From contig NW_020825313.1 in NCBI RefSeq assembly GCF_003286085.1, positions 4,588,001 through 4,652,000 on the forward strand: 64,000 nt of DNA, written 5' to 3'. Shown in pieces: positions 19,500 to 31,553 of this stretch. How positions within the stretch are numbered: position 1 is the first letter of the stretch; the number at the start of each line of letters is the position of its first letter. The stretch is from Drosophila persimilis. Its lineage: Eukaryota > Arthropoda > Insecta > Diptera > Drosophilidae. A program made the translations under genes and the position numbers. A model generated the notes under the pieces. The model was not told where the DNA came from. It searched no databases and worked only from the letters and a program-made list of their open reading frames with translations.

Positions 19500-21608
19500 T
19501 TCCACCTTTCCAAAAAACTAACTTCTCTTTTAGTAACCTATCAGAATGTAAGAGGCTTGCGTAGTAAGCTCAGCATTCGTTTCCGATATAGTGTTGAATT
19601 TGCTTCCCACGTTATTGTGTATACTGAAACCTGGTTAAAGCCGGACATTCTTAGTTCCGAGGTTTTGGCAGGTCGGTACACAACTTTTAAAAAGGACCGT
19701 TCGTCTCGACGTGCAGGATGGGTTCTAATTGCAGTGGACTCTTACTTCACGTCAGAACACTTCACAGTCCAAGTTCAACAGGAACTGGAATTCCTGTGTG
19801 TAAAACTGATTCTTCCCGCTTTCGCTATATTCATTACTTGCTCGTATATCCCACCTTCTTCGGATATTTCAATTTATGAGCAGCACTTGTCCGCTTTAAC
19901 CGCTGTTTCTTCCTCGCTATCTGATAAAGATCGTATGATAGTTCTTGGTGACTTCAACTTGCCAGTAACTCGGTAAACGAGTCTAGTATCCTAGTGCCCA
20001 TGTCACGACATGACTTTGTTGACGGCTTGCTTGACCTGTCCCTGTCTCAAGTCAATCATGTGAAAAATTCCTTCGGTCGATTGCTTGATCTATGCTTTGT
20101 ATCGAATCCGACCATAGTGTTGTTAACCTGAGCCCTTCCGCTCACTATACCTGAAGACGCCTACCACCCTACTTTCGAGGTGTCGCTAGATATAGGACCA
20201 ACTGTATTGGATCGGTCGAGTAGACTACCTGAACGTGTCCGCTGCTTTCGTAAAGCCGAGTTTGCGAAGCTTAATAACCTAATTAGGGATTTTGATTGGT
20301 CCGCTTTGTACTTGTGCACTGATGTCACAAAAGGCACAAACATTTTTTACAATGCTCTTGGCCCTTTTTTTGATTCTTTTGTCCCGCTTTCTTGTCCGAT
20401 TAGATCTGGACGGCCCCCTTGGTTTACCAAAAAATTATCCAGTCTAAAAAACTTAAAATCAAGACTTTGTACAAAACTTCAAGAAGTTGGTTCTCCTACT
20501 TCTCACTCTCTCTATGAAATAGCTCGGTTAAACTTTTCAGTTCTTAAGTCTCAATGCTATAAGAATTACATATCTCGATTCAGGATACGTTTTTCTCAGG
20601 ACCCTAAACAGTTTTACTGCTTCGTAAACAGTAAGCGTAGAACGTCCGCACACCCATCCTCGCTATTATTTCGTAATACGTCGGCAAAGATTGATGAGGC
20701 AATCGCCGATCTTTTTGCTCAATTTTTCCAAACCACCTTTACTGAGTCATCCGTACCCATACGGTTGACCTGGGTCGAACGGCATTTTCAGTCCCTTGTT
20801 AAATGAATATTCTTTACTTCATGATCTTCGACTAGTTAAGCCGGTGTTTTCATCGGGGCCAGACGGGGCTCCAGGATGTGTACTCAGGTACTGCGCCGAG
20901 GCACTGTGGGGACCCTTGCTTAAACTATTCACCCCGTCCTTTGAATCTTCTTGTTTCCCCCCGATCTGGAAGGAATTGTTTATTATTCCACTCCATAAAA
21001 TAGGGTATCAAGTCTGAAGCAAAAAATTATAGTGGTATAGCAAAGTTATCCGCCATTCCCAAAATGTTTGAGAAGATTTTAACTCCGCACTTGCAACATC
21101 TCTGCAAGTCACTTATATCTCCAACTCAGCATGTATTTATAAGGCGGCGATCAACCACCACGAACTTTCAAGGCTTTGAAGGCTTTCAAGGTAACTTACA
21201 GACGGATGTTATTTACACCGACTTTAATAAAGCATTCGACTCTGTAAACCACTTCCTTCTAGCGCACAAACTTGGCCTTTTAGGGTTTCTGTCCAACCTC
21301 CTGAGATGGATGTCTAGCTATCTTTGTTCCAGGATTCAAAGAGTCCTCTTACAAAACTCCCTCTCTTCACCAGTAAAGGTTTCTTCGGGAGTGCCACAGG
21401 GCAGTCATTTAGGCCCCTTATTCTTGGTGGTCAAAGGTCGCTTGTTCGTCCGATCTTAGAATACGGCTCCTCTGTGTGGTGCCCGCAGTACAAAGTACAC
21501 CAGGACCGTATAGAATCAGTAGAGAAAAACTTTTTACTATTTGCTCTGCGGGGCCTTAGCTGGGATGAAGGTGTGAGACTCCCATCTTACTCTAGTGACT
21601 GCTACTAG
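19500..21608 (+). pseudogene. CR1 ORF2: endonuclease and reverse transcriptase, broken
   Basis: 19500-19976 encodes an APE-type endonuclease (YQNVRGLRSKL; VIVYTETWLKPDI; VLGDFNLPV), then a frameshift gives a stop right after the GDFN motif. The coding sequence resumes in other phases at 20000-20806 (spacer and RT N-terminus), 20796-21017 (GPDGAPGCVL, palm entry), 21064-21459 (DVIYTDFNKAFDSVNH; SSGVPQGSHLGPLF). A deletion after PQG removes the catalytic YADD box, and 21324-21608 is the thumb (RPILEYGSSVWCPQYK). It cannot be active. The endonuclease part is identical in protein to 40764-41183, frameshift included. Confidence 0.85.
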
Positions 21609-22244
21609 TAAACCTCCCATCCTTAGTTAACCGTATAAAAATATTTGGTGTGATTTTTTTGCACAACTTGATCAGAGGTGACATAGACAGCCCTGATCTG
21701 TTGAGGCGCATAAACTTCACGATTCCTTTTGGACTTACTAGAAATTTTATTACTATAAATTACTAGAAATTTGTTCCTTCCACTTTGTAGATCGAATTAT
21801 TCCTTGCATGAACCGTTTAGGGTCTTATGCTCGGATTATAATTCCCTCTACCATATCATATCCATTACTAGTTATCTTCCTCTTATTAAATTACTAATCC
21901 TTACACACCTTTCTAGTAATTAGTAATTAGTAATTGTAGTGTTATTTTTATTTTTATTTTGAATGCATGCCTAGTTCTCTTAGAAACTTAAGTGCTAATC
22001 TTCCTCGAATATTAGTCTAACAGCTATCTTTCCTGCATGCATCGCCTCTTGAAATTGCAGTCATTGCATGTCAACGTCCACGAAAGAGTAAACAAAATTT
22101 AGGGATATATTTTTGTAATGTGAAGTCAAAGTTGAAGAACTGCTCAAAAGTAATGAATCCATATGCTCAAGTACACTCAATATTATAATAATTTTCCATT
22201 TCGCGCTACCTCAATTATGTTATTGGTGGATGTGCTAAATAGCC

Positions 22245-22496
22245 TGCCGTTAGGCACGATTTCTGAGGGTTTAATTAGACACTGGAATCAGACAGACCGA
22301 CAGATCAAACTTGTGCACTCAATTGACTTTCAATTATAAGTGCGTTTATTCTAAAGCGGCGCCCTCTTCATGAGCGGCTGCTGCTTGCATAAGCTCCGTT
22401 CGCAACATGGTATAAGAGTGCACGACATTACAATTCAAGAGCGTGATTTCATACATTAAAATTCAAGAGCGTGATTTCATACATGTCTCTTAGGTA

Positions 22497-22540
<44 letters not shown>

Positions 22541-22563
22541 CAGGCAACTGATTTGCCTTAACA
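22245..22563 (-). repeat. Probable 3' LTR of BEL-C
   Basis: On the - strand starts TGTTAAGGCAAATC just after the integrase end and closes CCTAACGGCA, with TG...CA ends. It contains an about 40-bp (TA)n run (22503-22541). No partner LTR, so the left edge is inferred from the ends. Confidence 0.5.
22503..22541. repeat. (TA)n microsatellite
   Basis: Uninterrupted TA repeat within the BEL-C LTR. Confidence 0.95.
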
Positions 22564-22589
22564 TCGGCCGCGTTGACAGCCTATAGGCT

Positions 22590-23428
22590 TCAATCCACTG
22601 GAATAGGCGCCAAGCGATGGATCGATCGCTTGTAGACTCCGGCCTTAGTCCTAATCACGGCCACGCGAACCTTCCCGTCCGCTCCTGGGATTGCCTCCTC
22701 CACTATTCCGGTGAGCCACATTTGAGGGGGCACGTTGTCCTCGTGAATTGCCACCACTCTGCCTGGCTCCAAGTTGGCGACCTCCTCGGACCACTTCCCT
22801 CGCTGTTGAAGGCTGAGAAGATAGTCTCTGGACCAATCTCTCCAAAACTTTGCTTGATGGCAGACACGAGCTGCCATCGTTGCAGATATGAGAGGCTGCT
22901 GTCTGGTCTGGGCAGCTCTGATTCGGGCGGCAGCGAAACTAGCGTTCTGCCGACTAGTAGATGCGCTGGAGTCAACACCTCCCCTTCGTTGGGGCTGCCG
23001 CTGTCGACCACCAGTGGTCTGGAATTGAGCACGGCTTCGGCGTCCACGAGAACCGTATGCAGCTCGTCCTCCTTGAGCACTGCGCTGCCCATAGCCCTGA
23101 GCAGCAGATTCTTGGTGGACGTCACCGCCGACTCCCACAGGCCTCAAATGTGCGGGGCTCGCGGGGGAATGAATTCCACCGAAAAACTGTGAGCCGCAGC
23201 ATACGCCTTGAGGGCTTCGTCCTTGGCATTGACTGCATCCATACGCTCCTTGAGCATGCGAGCTGCACCAACAAAATTCGTGGCGTTGTCGCAATAGAGT
23301 TTGACAAGAGGCCCACGACGTCCAACAAACCTGGATAAGCACAAAATAAATGTATTAGAGGTCAAGTCTTTTACAATATCTAGTTGTACGGCCTTAGATG
23401 CAAAGCAGACAAACACTGCTATGTACAT
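22590..23428 (-). pseudogene. BEL-C integrase
   Basis: 23144-23428 has the BEL integrase core (FVCFASKAVQLDIVKDLTS; DNATNFVGA). 22703-23125 continues with the helical part (DAEAVLNSRPL; LTPAHLLVG). 22590-22850 holds the C-terminal domain (GRVVAIHEDNVPPQMW; YKRSIHRLAPIP). Three phases, so at least two frameshifts. The zinc-binding N-terminus is missing upstream of 23428. Confidence 0.85.
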
Positions 23429-23570
23429 CTAAAGAGGCTTTGATGACTTTTTTATTTTGTCAATCTCCTACGGTAATGCGTCTCTTTGAACAGCTTCAAC
23501 TGCTGCTAGAAACGCTACGCCGAGCTCTTCTGATGACGGACAAGTACTACTCCAAGTTACTCCTTTCCTT

Positions 23571-24140
23571 TTATTTATGAACCGGCGGATATATGCAATT
23601 GTGCACTACCACTTTCATATATGATGATGAGTTTTCTATTATGGTGAGGATGGGATTGTGTTCGCCATCGGCCGCGACAAGCGAAGTGGCTACCTTCTTC
23701 TTCTCTACTGACGTGTCCGCTTCTGTCAAACGGAAATGAAAATTTTGAGGCCAATCCATGGCATTTTGTTGCAGGAATGAATGGCCGTTTAACCAAAATA
23801 GTGAACCTAAGTCTGCTACTGATGATCCCCGAGATACTGGATCTGCAGGATTTTCTTTGGTGGGTACATGTCTCCATGAGGCAGTCGAAGTGATTTCCTG
23901 TATCTCTGCAACTCGATTTGAAACAAATGTTGTTAACTGGGAGGGATGAGTTTGCAGCCAATGTAGAACCACTTCCGAATCTGACCACAATATAACCTCC
24001 TCTACGGGGCAATCAATAATAGATCGAACTTCCTCCCACAACTTTGCCAGCAGATAAGCGGCACATAGCTCTAATCTTGGGCTTGTTTTTGTCTTTAAGG
24101 GTGCTACCCTTGACTTTGCCGTTAATAAGTTAACGGACAC
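23571..24140 (-). pseudogene. BEL-C RNase H region
   Basis: A 189-residue frame with BEL-type RNase H signatures: SPRLELCAAYLLAKL, VILWSDSEVVLHWLQTHPS, then WRHVPTKENPADPVSRG. The downstream tether and integrase N-terminus are partly lost between 23428 and 23571. Confidence 0.85.
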
Positions 24141-24241
24141 TCCATTTGAATGGGAAACACGAACGTAGATGCAGCAGCCGTATGCTCGCGTGGACGCATC
24201 TGCAAACCCATGTATTTGACATCAAGTGCTTTTGCTTGCTC

Positions 24242-25021
24242 CTACAAAAGTGGAATGGTGACTTCATACAACCTTTGCATGTCCGAAACCATCGACTCCC
24301 ATCTTTGTTGCAATTTCAAGGGAATGGGATCGTCCCAACCAAGGCTCAAAAGCCAAATTTCCTGCAGAAGATTTTTGCATACGTAATCACCTAGTTGACA
24401 ATTAGCAGTCCACTTCGCCAGCACAAATCCGGCCTGCTCTAGGATTTCAACTAGCTGTTGACGCAACATCCATAGCTCGGATATCATGTCTGCGCCTGTA
24501 AGAAGATCGTCAACATAGAAATCTGAAGCAAGAGACTTTGAGCCTTTGAGTGGATGCGAATTTAAATGAGTTTCGCTTATATACTTCAAGCACCTGACAG
24601 CAAGCAATGGTGCGCTGGCCGTGCCATAAGTTACCGTATTGAGACGAAATACTTGCAAGGGATCCGAACTTGCACGTCTTCAAATAATTAATTGAAATTT
24701 GCGATGCGCCTCATTAAGTTCGACTTGACGGTACATTTTTATAATGTCTGCTGTAAGAGCAAATTTGCGACGCCGAAATCTTAACAACGTTGCGTATAGG
24801 CACGGCTGGATGGTTTCTCCAACCATGAGTAAATCATTGAGCGAGACTTGACTCGTTGTTTTGCACGACGCATGGAACACAACTCTAAGCTTAGTGGATG
24901 TACTTTGTGGTCGTTTCACGCATTGATACGGGATGAAACAATGCGGCTCTGCCGGGATTGAGTTTTCCATTGCATTCATATGGCCTAACGACAGGTATTC
25001 CTCCATAAAGTCCATAAACAT
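24242..25021 (-). pseudogene. BEL-C reverse transcriptase
   Basis: 24680-25021 holds fingers and palm entry (KLRVVFHASCKTTSQVSLND; ALTADIIKMYRQVEL). 24242-24658 continues with FRLNTVTYGTASAPLLAVR and the catalytic YVDDLLTGAD box, which is intact, then the thumb. One frame change at about 24670 separates them. The motif set is diagnostic of BEL/Pao RT. Confidence 0.88.
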
Positions 25022-25054
25022 CGATTTTATGGCTGGTTTTTGGCATAATCGCCT

Positions 25055-25876
25055 TTATAAAGACAAAAATCGTCTTCTGGCTGTCTCAAAAGACGAACCG
25101 AGAGATGTCGGGCTAGACTTAAATGACAAAGAAACCTCGATAAAGGATTTTTCACACATAGTTTCTTCGGGGGTATACAGTCCTTCTATGGATGCATTTG
25201 GAACATTTTCCAACTCCCAGAAACGTTTGACCAAGCTATCGAGCGGGCAGACTTTTTGAACTGTGCTCACCATAGAGCAAGTTAATGTGGCTTGAGGGCC
25301 TTTGGACTTGCAACGTCCAGACACCACCCACCCAAAAAACAGTGTTTTGTAAGGTTAGTGCCTCTCTGCCCTGTTTTACTTGACCTTAAGATACCGAAAA
25401 AGGCGTCTGCACCTAATAGCAGATCAACTTTTTGTGGCTTGTAAAAGATTGGATCAGCCAGTGGATAGCTCTCAGTAGCATCCATTAAGGAATCAGGCGG
25501 AACCGCCTTTTGTGGATGGTACGAGGAAATCGATTTTAAAATCACGAAATATGCCACCATTTCGAATGGCTGTATGCGAGAGCAGATTGTGGTTTGCACA
25601 ACTTGGCGTGCCGATAAGCTGGAAACTAATATGCTTTCTAGTTCTCTTTAACTGCAGACTTTTTGCCAATTCATCCGTGATAAAGTTCAATACTCTGGCT
25701 GGCTGACGCTGGCTTGAGCTGCCTTTAATGTCAACAACTGCTGTGGCTAAAATTACTTGGTCATTGTCGTGCGCCATTGCATGATTCGAAACTAGTGAAC
25801 GTGCGTTTAGAATTCTTGCATACTCTGCAATGTGACGATTTGCACTTTGACACAATGTGTCTGTTTGAGATGCCAA
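25055..25876 (-). pseudogene. BEL-C protease and linker
   Basis: 25493-25876 starts in the end of gag/protease (QVILATAVVDIKGS). The stretch where the catalytic DSG should be has been cut out, so ARVL is followed directly by NFITDELAKSL. 25282-25599 has the C-terminal block PQKVDLLLGADAFFGIL, and 25055-25327 the linker to RT (LVKRFWELENVP; YTPEETMCEKSF). Gag is absent upstream, where the BEL-D LTR begins. Confidence 0.75.
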
Positions 25877-25889
25877 GCTTTTTTGGCAC

Positions 25890-26234
25890 CTATGCGTTTC
25901 AAAAATGAAAAGAGATTTTGGGTTAAACTTTATAATTCGTATTTAATCTTGGTGGCTTAGCGGAAGCCGATTGCTTGCTATTGCCAGATAAAATTTATGC
26001 GAGATCGATATGCAACCAATGCGCAGAGGGGTTAGCATAGAACTAAACTATAGACGACGGCGTTAGATCAAAGTGATTGCCGAAGTGGCGGTAGCAGATC
26101 AAAGTAGCGGGAGCGGGAGCGGGAGAGCGCAGCAGCTCTGCAGAAAGTCAACGTTTTACAACATAGGCGGCTCTCTCTGCTCATACAATAATAATGTTAA
26201 AGTTACGGTTATTCTTCAGCGGCTGGCCCGAACA
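25890..26234 (-). repeat. Probable 3' LTR of BEL-D
   Basis: On the - strand starts TGTTCGGGCCAGCC immediately after a purine tract (ACGGGGGGAG) and the integrase end. The start resembles the BEL-A LTR (TGTTCGGAGCAG). The other end (about 25890) is approximate. Contains GGGAGCGGGAGC repeats at 26108-26130. Confidence 0.5.
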
Positions 26235-27073
26235 TACTCCCCCCGTTGGGAGCTAGTCTCTCAACAGATTCCTTAAGTGGCAGCAAACATAGCCGAGTGA
26301 CGGCCCTCCTGATGTTTCCTGAGGATGTCTTCAGGTCAGCGACGCGACACACTCCGTCCTTGCCCAAAACGACATAGACCACTCTAGCCAGTGAACGAGG
26401 TCGTTCTTGCAGATGTTTTGCGCGGGGGTACGCCACTTCGAGCGCTCTTGCAAAAGAGTGAGATACTCTTCGCGCCAACGGCTCCAAAATATTTGTTGTA
26501 GTTGGGTGACCCGCTGCCAGCCATCCAGACGATTGTAGTTCAGCTTCGTTAGGTCAGGCTCGAGGATTTGCTCATGGGGGCCGCCTAAAAGCAGATGAGC
26601 AGGAGTCAAAACGTCTAAATCATCAGGATTTTCTGAAAGCGAGAGCAAAGGGCGAGAGTTAACAATTGCAGTGATCTGACAGATCAGAGTGCGCAGCTCG
26701 TCGAAGCTAAGCACAGATGGTCCAACTGAGCGGTGATATTTTGCGGTCTTCACGGCCGCTTCCCACAACCCGCCAAAATGCGGAGAGCGAGGTGGGATGA
26801 AACGCCAGTCGATCGAGTCAGCCAAGCAGGATTCGTGGACCTCCTTCATATGCGGTTCGCTCAAACAAAGCTTCTTTAGCTCCAGAAGCTCGTTCTTGGC
26901 CCCAACGAAGTTTGTCGCATTGTCCGACCAAATTTGACTTGGTCTTCCTCGATGCGGGGGTCAAATCCTTTACGAGCTCCATGTGTATAGCCTTAGAAGT
27001 GAAGCAGATGAATACGCTAGTGTAGCATTGGATCTTCTCTCCAAACAATTCTCTGAAAATCTTGATGCTTATC
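26209..27073 (-). pseudogene. BEL-D integrase, cut by the LTR at 27074
   Basis: Right part (26940-27073): the integrase core start, CYTSVFICFTSKAIHMELV. 26331-26864: the rest of the core and helices (WRFIPPRSPHFGGLWEAAVK; VNSRPLLSL; LTPAHLLLG; LQERSKWR). 26209-26487: the C-terminal domain (RVVYVVLGKDGVCRVADL) ending next to the LTR. The N-terminus is missing because the G1-type LTR starts at 27074 within the gene. Confidence 0.85.
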
Positions 27074-27945
27074 TGTAGCATATTGGGTATTAGAAATCTC
27101 CAAGGAAGGCTGAGCAGGCGATGGTTCGTCTCCCGTCCGGGCATGTGCTTGTTCCGGCTTCCGTCTCATCGGCAAGAAATGGGGGGGTTTTTATTTCCCA
27201 GAACGGACGGGACACAGCTCTACTCCAACAATCAATATAACACAGATACAGTAACGTTCATTAAAATTTCACGTGCAAGCGAAGTATCGGACACAAATAC
27301 GAACATGAGCAAATACACCTAACCACGTACACGGACACATACACACATACGAGTCGTGACACGGTGTTGTTGTGACCACTTATGCCCACCCTACCATGAT
27401 CACCGCTCCCGGTTCATCCGGTGATCCCATAAAGAAGACTTTTACAGCCTCCTATCCAACCACATTACCCTCCTTGGCCCAGCATGGTCCCCGCATATAG
27501 AACTCTATCACCAATTCATGTTAAATACTATATTTCATATTGAGCAATAGAGCGCGCATCGCAACTAGTAACTTAGTAAATTATTAACTCTTAATAATAC
27601 CATTTCGATTGAAAAAAAACTTACAAATTGAAAGAAGGGCAGTATGCATATATCTAACTTTTATATTAGGTAAATAGATAAATAAATAAATATGCAAAAG
27701 AAAGGCTATCCAGGGAATGTAAAACTGTCCGCAGCGATCGTTATGGCAGGTCAGTTATTTAATTGCATTAATTGCAAGCAAACGCAAGCTGAAAGCAGAA
27801 AGGAGAGTCAGAGCGACCAGCCTCGCATCTTCCCTTTTGCGCCTTGTTCGTAAGATAACTGTTTCTTATGCGCGGCGTATGCGCTTATAGTTGCCAGCGG
27901 GGCATAAGGGAGAGCCTCCGTTAAGCGAAAAAGCTCTTGACTACA
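27074..27945 (-). repeat. Second copy of the G1 (Osvaldo-like) LTR
   Basis: 872 bp, nearly identical to 15814-16685, same length and TGTAG...CTACA ends. Left neighbour is BEL-D integrase, not a primer site, so here it behaves as a solo or 3' LTR. The right flank is the same DINE-1 junction as at 16686, so LTR and DINE-1 were duplicated together. Confidence 0.85.
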
Positions 27946-27950
27946 TGAGT

Positions 27951-29142
27951 TTTTATACCCGATACTCAAAATGAGTATTGGGGTATATTAGATTTGTGGT
28001 ACAAGTGGATGTGTGTAACGTCCAGAAGGAATCGTTTCCGACCCCATAAAGTATATATATTTTTGATCAGCATCAATAGCCGAGTCGATTGAGTCATGTC
28101 TGTCTGTCCGTCTGTCTGTCTGTCCGTCCGTCCGTCTGTCCGTCCGTCTGTCCGTCAACTTCAGCGCCTAATGCTCAAAGACTATAAGAGCTAGAGCAAC
28201 GATGTTTTGGATCCAGACTTCAGTGATATGTCACTGCTACAAAAATATTTCAAAATCGTAGAAGATGACTATATCTTCTAGAGTGCAACCAACCAATCTG
28301 AACCAGATCGTATAATTATTATAGTCAGAATCAAGAAAACAATTTCACTCTTTCTCGCTCTGTCTCTCTCTAACACACAGGTTTCATGGTCGGTTTTGCC
28401 AATTGCAAAATATGAGTTCAAGGATCTCAGAACCCATAAGAGCTAGAGCAACCAAATTTGGTATCCACACTCCTGTGATATCGGACCTTGACCATTTTGT
28501 GTCAAAATTTCGCCAGACCCCCTTCCGCCCCCGCAAAGGATGAAAATCTGAGGCATCCACAAATCTCAGAGACTATTAAGGCTAGAGTAACCAAATTTGG
28601 TATCCGCACTTCTGTTAGATCTCACTATAAAACGTATATCTCAGAATTTCGCCCCACCCCCATCCGCCCCCACAAAAAACGAAAATCTGTTGCATCCACA
28701 ATATTGCAGATTCGAGAAAACTAAAAACGCAGAATCATAGAGAATGACCATATCTATCTGACTGCTGAATCTGGATCAGGTCAGATCATTTTTATAGCCA
28801 ATAGGAACAAATCAATTTGCACACTCCTGTTAGATCTCATTATAAAATGTATATCTCAAAATTTCGCCCCACCCCCTATTGACGATACGAGAAAACTAAG
28901 AACGCAGAATCGTAGCGAATAACCGTATCTATGAGACTGCTGAATCGGGATCAGATCGGATCATTTTTATAGCCAAAAGGAACAAATTAAAATGCAGTGG
29001 CTACGCAGCGCCCGATGACATGTTCAGACACCTTATCTGTCTCTCTCACATTGTCGCTCAATATATCCATACTGACTATGTATCGGGTATAAATGTAAAG
29101 TTACGGTCGGTGCAGCAACTCACAACGTTCCCCCCCGTTTTT
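27951..29142 (+). mobile_element. DINE-1/INE-1-type Helitron relic, copy D (chimeric)
   Basis: The first about 650 bp match copy C, including the shared about 95-bp deletion (near 28255). After about 28600 it switches to the version seen in copy E (GTATCCGCACTTCTG instead of ACACACTCCTTTAAG). It then repeats a block internally (28800-28990) before the usual tail. Confidence 0.85.
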
Positions 29143-29145
29143 TTT

Positions 29146-29760
29146 GTATTCTTGTGTCCCGCTTTCTTGTCCTATTAGATCTGGAAAGCCCCCTTGGTTT
29201 ACCAAGGAGTTATCCAGTCTACAAAACTAAAAATGAAGACTTTATAAAATATTTAAAGAATTTGGTTCTCCTACAAATACGTGGTGGCCTTATAAATCCA
29301 TGCTGAGTTGGAGATATATGTGACTTGCAGGGATGTTGCATAGATAGCTTAGAAATACCTATCGTTCTTTACGTCAGACCTGCCAGCTTTCCTATGGAGA
29401 TGAATTCTGAACGATTCTTTCCCGGTCGCGGGGAAGCATGAAGATTTAATGGACAGGGTGAATAGTTTAAGCAAGGGTCCACACAGAACTTCGACGCAGT
29501 ACTTGAGAACACAGCCGGGAAGGACCCGGCGAAAACACTGACGTAACTAGTCAAAGATCATGAAGCAGCAAGCTTTCATTTAGCAAAGGACTGAAAATGT
29601 CGTTGGACCTCGGTAAGCCTTATGGATACGGCTGACCAGAGTAGCTTTCCTGAGCTTTGAAAAAATTGGGCAAAGATATCGGCGATTGCCTGATCATTAT
29701 TTGCTGATAGCGAGGATGTGTGTGCGGACGTTCTAAGTTTACTGTTCAAGAAGCTGTATT
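29146..29760. pseudogene. CR1 LINE scraps in opposite orientations
   Basis: 29146-29275 matches 20370-20500 (+ strand, RT N-terminal region). 29350-29760 matches 39760-40190, thus - strand. Both are diverged and non-coding. They mark an inversion or two separate insertions. Confidence 0.65.
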
Positions 29761-30130
29761 AGGAGAGATATATGAGCCGGAAAAGATGCAAGGGAAATCT
29801 ATTGCGTTTGGGATACAAATGTAGATGGGATCTCGGCGGCGACAACGGCCGCACCTAACGTGTCCATCGCAGCCCCGACAAGTCATAAAGTACCAGAGCA
29901 TACCAACCAAGGGAAATTTATTTATTTATTTATATATTTATATATACATATATAATCCTAACGCGACAGCATTTCTACTTTGTGTTAATGCGCTAGTCAC
30001 ATGGAGTTTACATACAAGATGTGTGCTTTTAAAAATAATGATTTTCTTATTCTAAGATTTTTAGCATGACTAATATTTTTATTATTGTGACTAATATTTG
30101 TATTATTAATACTGGTTGGTTTTTGTTTTT
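29761..30130. other. AT-rich spacer, no feature seen
   Basis: Contains TTTA/TATA runs (29925-29960) and no coding or repeat family I recognise. Confidence 0.4.
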
Positions 30131-31229
30131 TATACCCGATACTCAAAATGAGTATTGGGGTATATTAGATTTGTGGTAAAAGTGTATGTGTGTAACGTCC
30201 AGAAGGAATCGTTTCCGACCCCATAAAGTATATATATTCTTGATCAGCATCAATAGCCGAGTCGATTGAGCCATGTCTGTCTGTCCGTCCGTCCGTCTGT
30301 CCGTCCCCTTCAGCGCCTAGTGCTCAAAGACTATAAGAGCTAGAGCAACGATGTTTTGGATCCAGACTTCTGTGATATGTCACTGCTACAAAAATATTTC
30401 AAAACTTTGCCCCGCCCACTTCCGCCCCCACAAAGGGCGAAAATCTGTGGCATCCACAATTTCGACGATACGAGAAAACTAAAAACGCAGAATCGTAGAA
30501 GATGAATATATCTTCTAGAGTGCAAGATCTGAACCAGATCGTATAATTATTACAGCCAGAATCACGAAAAAAATTTCACTTTTTCTCGCTCTGTCTCACT
30601 ATAACACACAGGTTTCATGGTCGGTTTTGCCAATTGCAAAATATGAGTTCAAGGATCTCAGAACCCATAAGAGCAAGAGCAACCAAATTTGGTATCCACA
30701 CTCCTGTGATATCGGACCTTGACCGTTTTGTGTCAAAATTTCGCCACACCCCCTTCCGCCGCCGCAAAGGACGAAAATCTGGGGCAACAACAAATCTCAG
30801 AGACTATTAAGGCTAGAGTAACCAAATTTGGTATCCGCACTTCTGTTAGATCTCACTATAAAACGTATATCTCAGAATTTCGCCCCACCCCATCCGCCCC
30901 CACAAAAAACGAAAATCTGTTGCATCCACAATATTGCAGATTCGAGAAAACTAAAAACGCAGAATCATAGAGAATGACCATATCTATCCGGTTGCTGAAT
31001 CTGAATCAGATCGGATCATTTTTGTAGCTAAAAGCAAGAAATCAATTTGCATTGGCTACGCAGCGTCCGACGTCACGCTTAGACTGATTTTCTGTCTCTC
31101 TCGCACGCACTCTTTGTCGTGTCGCTAAATATAAGCGGCGTCTGCCGGAGGCGAGCCATACTGACTAAGCATCGGGTATAAATGTATAGTTGCGGTGTAC
31201 GCAGCAACTCACAACGTTCCCCTCGTTTT
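30131..31229 (+). mobile_element. DINE-1/INE-1-type Helitron relic, copy E
   Basis: Full arrangement: TATACCCGATACTC start, GTCCGTCC run (30270-30305), CTTTGCCCCGCCCACTTCCG block retained, AACGTTCCCCTCG end. Confidence 0.88.
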
Positions 31230-31553
31230 ATTAAGAGTTTATCAAGTGTTTTTCTAATTTCTCCCTAATTGCGTTGCTCGACTAATATTTTTAATATTGA
31301 AAGGTAACTCCTTCCATACCCGAATAGCATTTGTTTTTGTTTTCCTGAATTGGCAAGTTTGTACCTTATAGATAGCAGATTCAACGTTCTATTTGATGAA
31401 GCAAAGGTAATTTTTTTCATATAAGTAGCTCGGCTGTCGGGTATTGATTATTATTCTTTAAATCCATTTTGAATATTTTTCTTTCTAAGATTGATATATG
31501 ATCGGTTCGTCTCTTATTATATATGTCGCGGGCAATGTTGATAAATGTTATTA
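31230..31553 (-). pseudogene. Possible LINE RT C-terminal scrap
   Basis: On the - strand a broken translation includes VWKELPFNIKNI followed by a basic helix, reminiscent of the end of CR1/jockey-type ORF2 proteins. Too short and damaged for a firm call. Confidence 0.25.

Larger units (their letters stand above)
19008..22080 (+). mobile_element. CR1-clade LINE, + strand copy
   Basis: Carries ORF1 and ORF2 remains and a 3' end TCATTGCATGTCAACGTCCA at about 22080, shared with the - strand copy ending at 37761. It has internal deletions in ORF1 (about 300 bp at 19165) and in RT. The 5' edge resembles a DINE-1 tail (AACGTTTCCCCTCG at 19004). Confidence 0.8.

Noticed and set aside
22590..23342. 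250-codon Gln/Arg/Ser-rich - strand ORF as a separate gene
   Set aside because: Mostly an out-of-phase reading of the BEL-C integrase; only its last about 70 codons are in the true frame.
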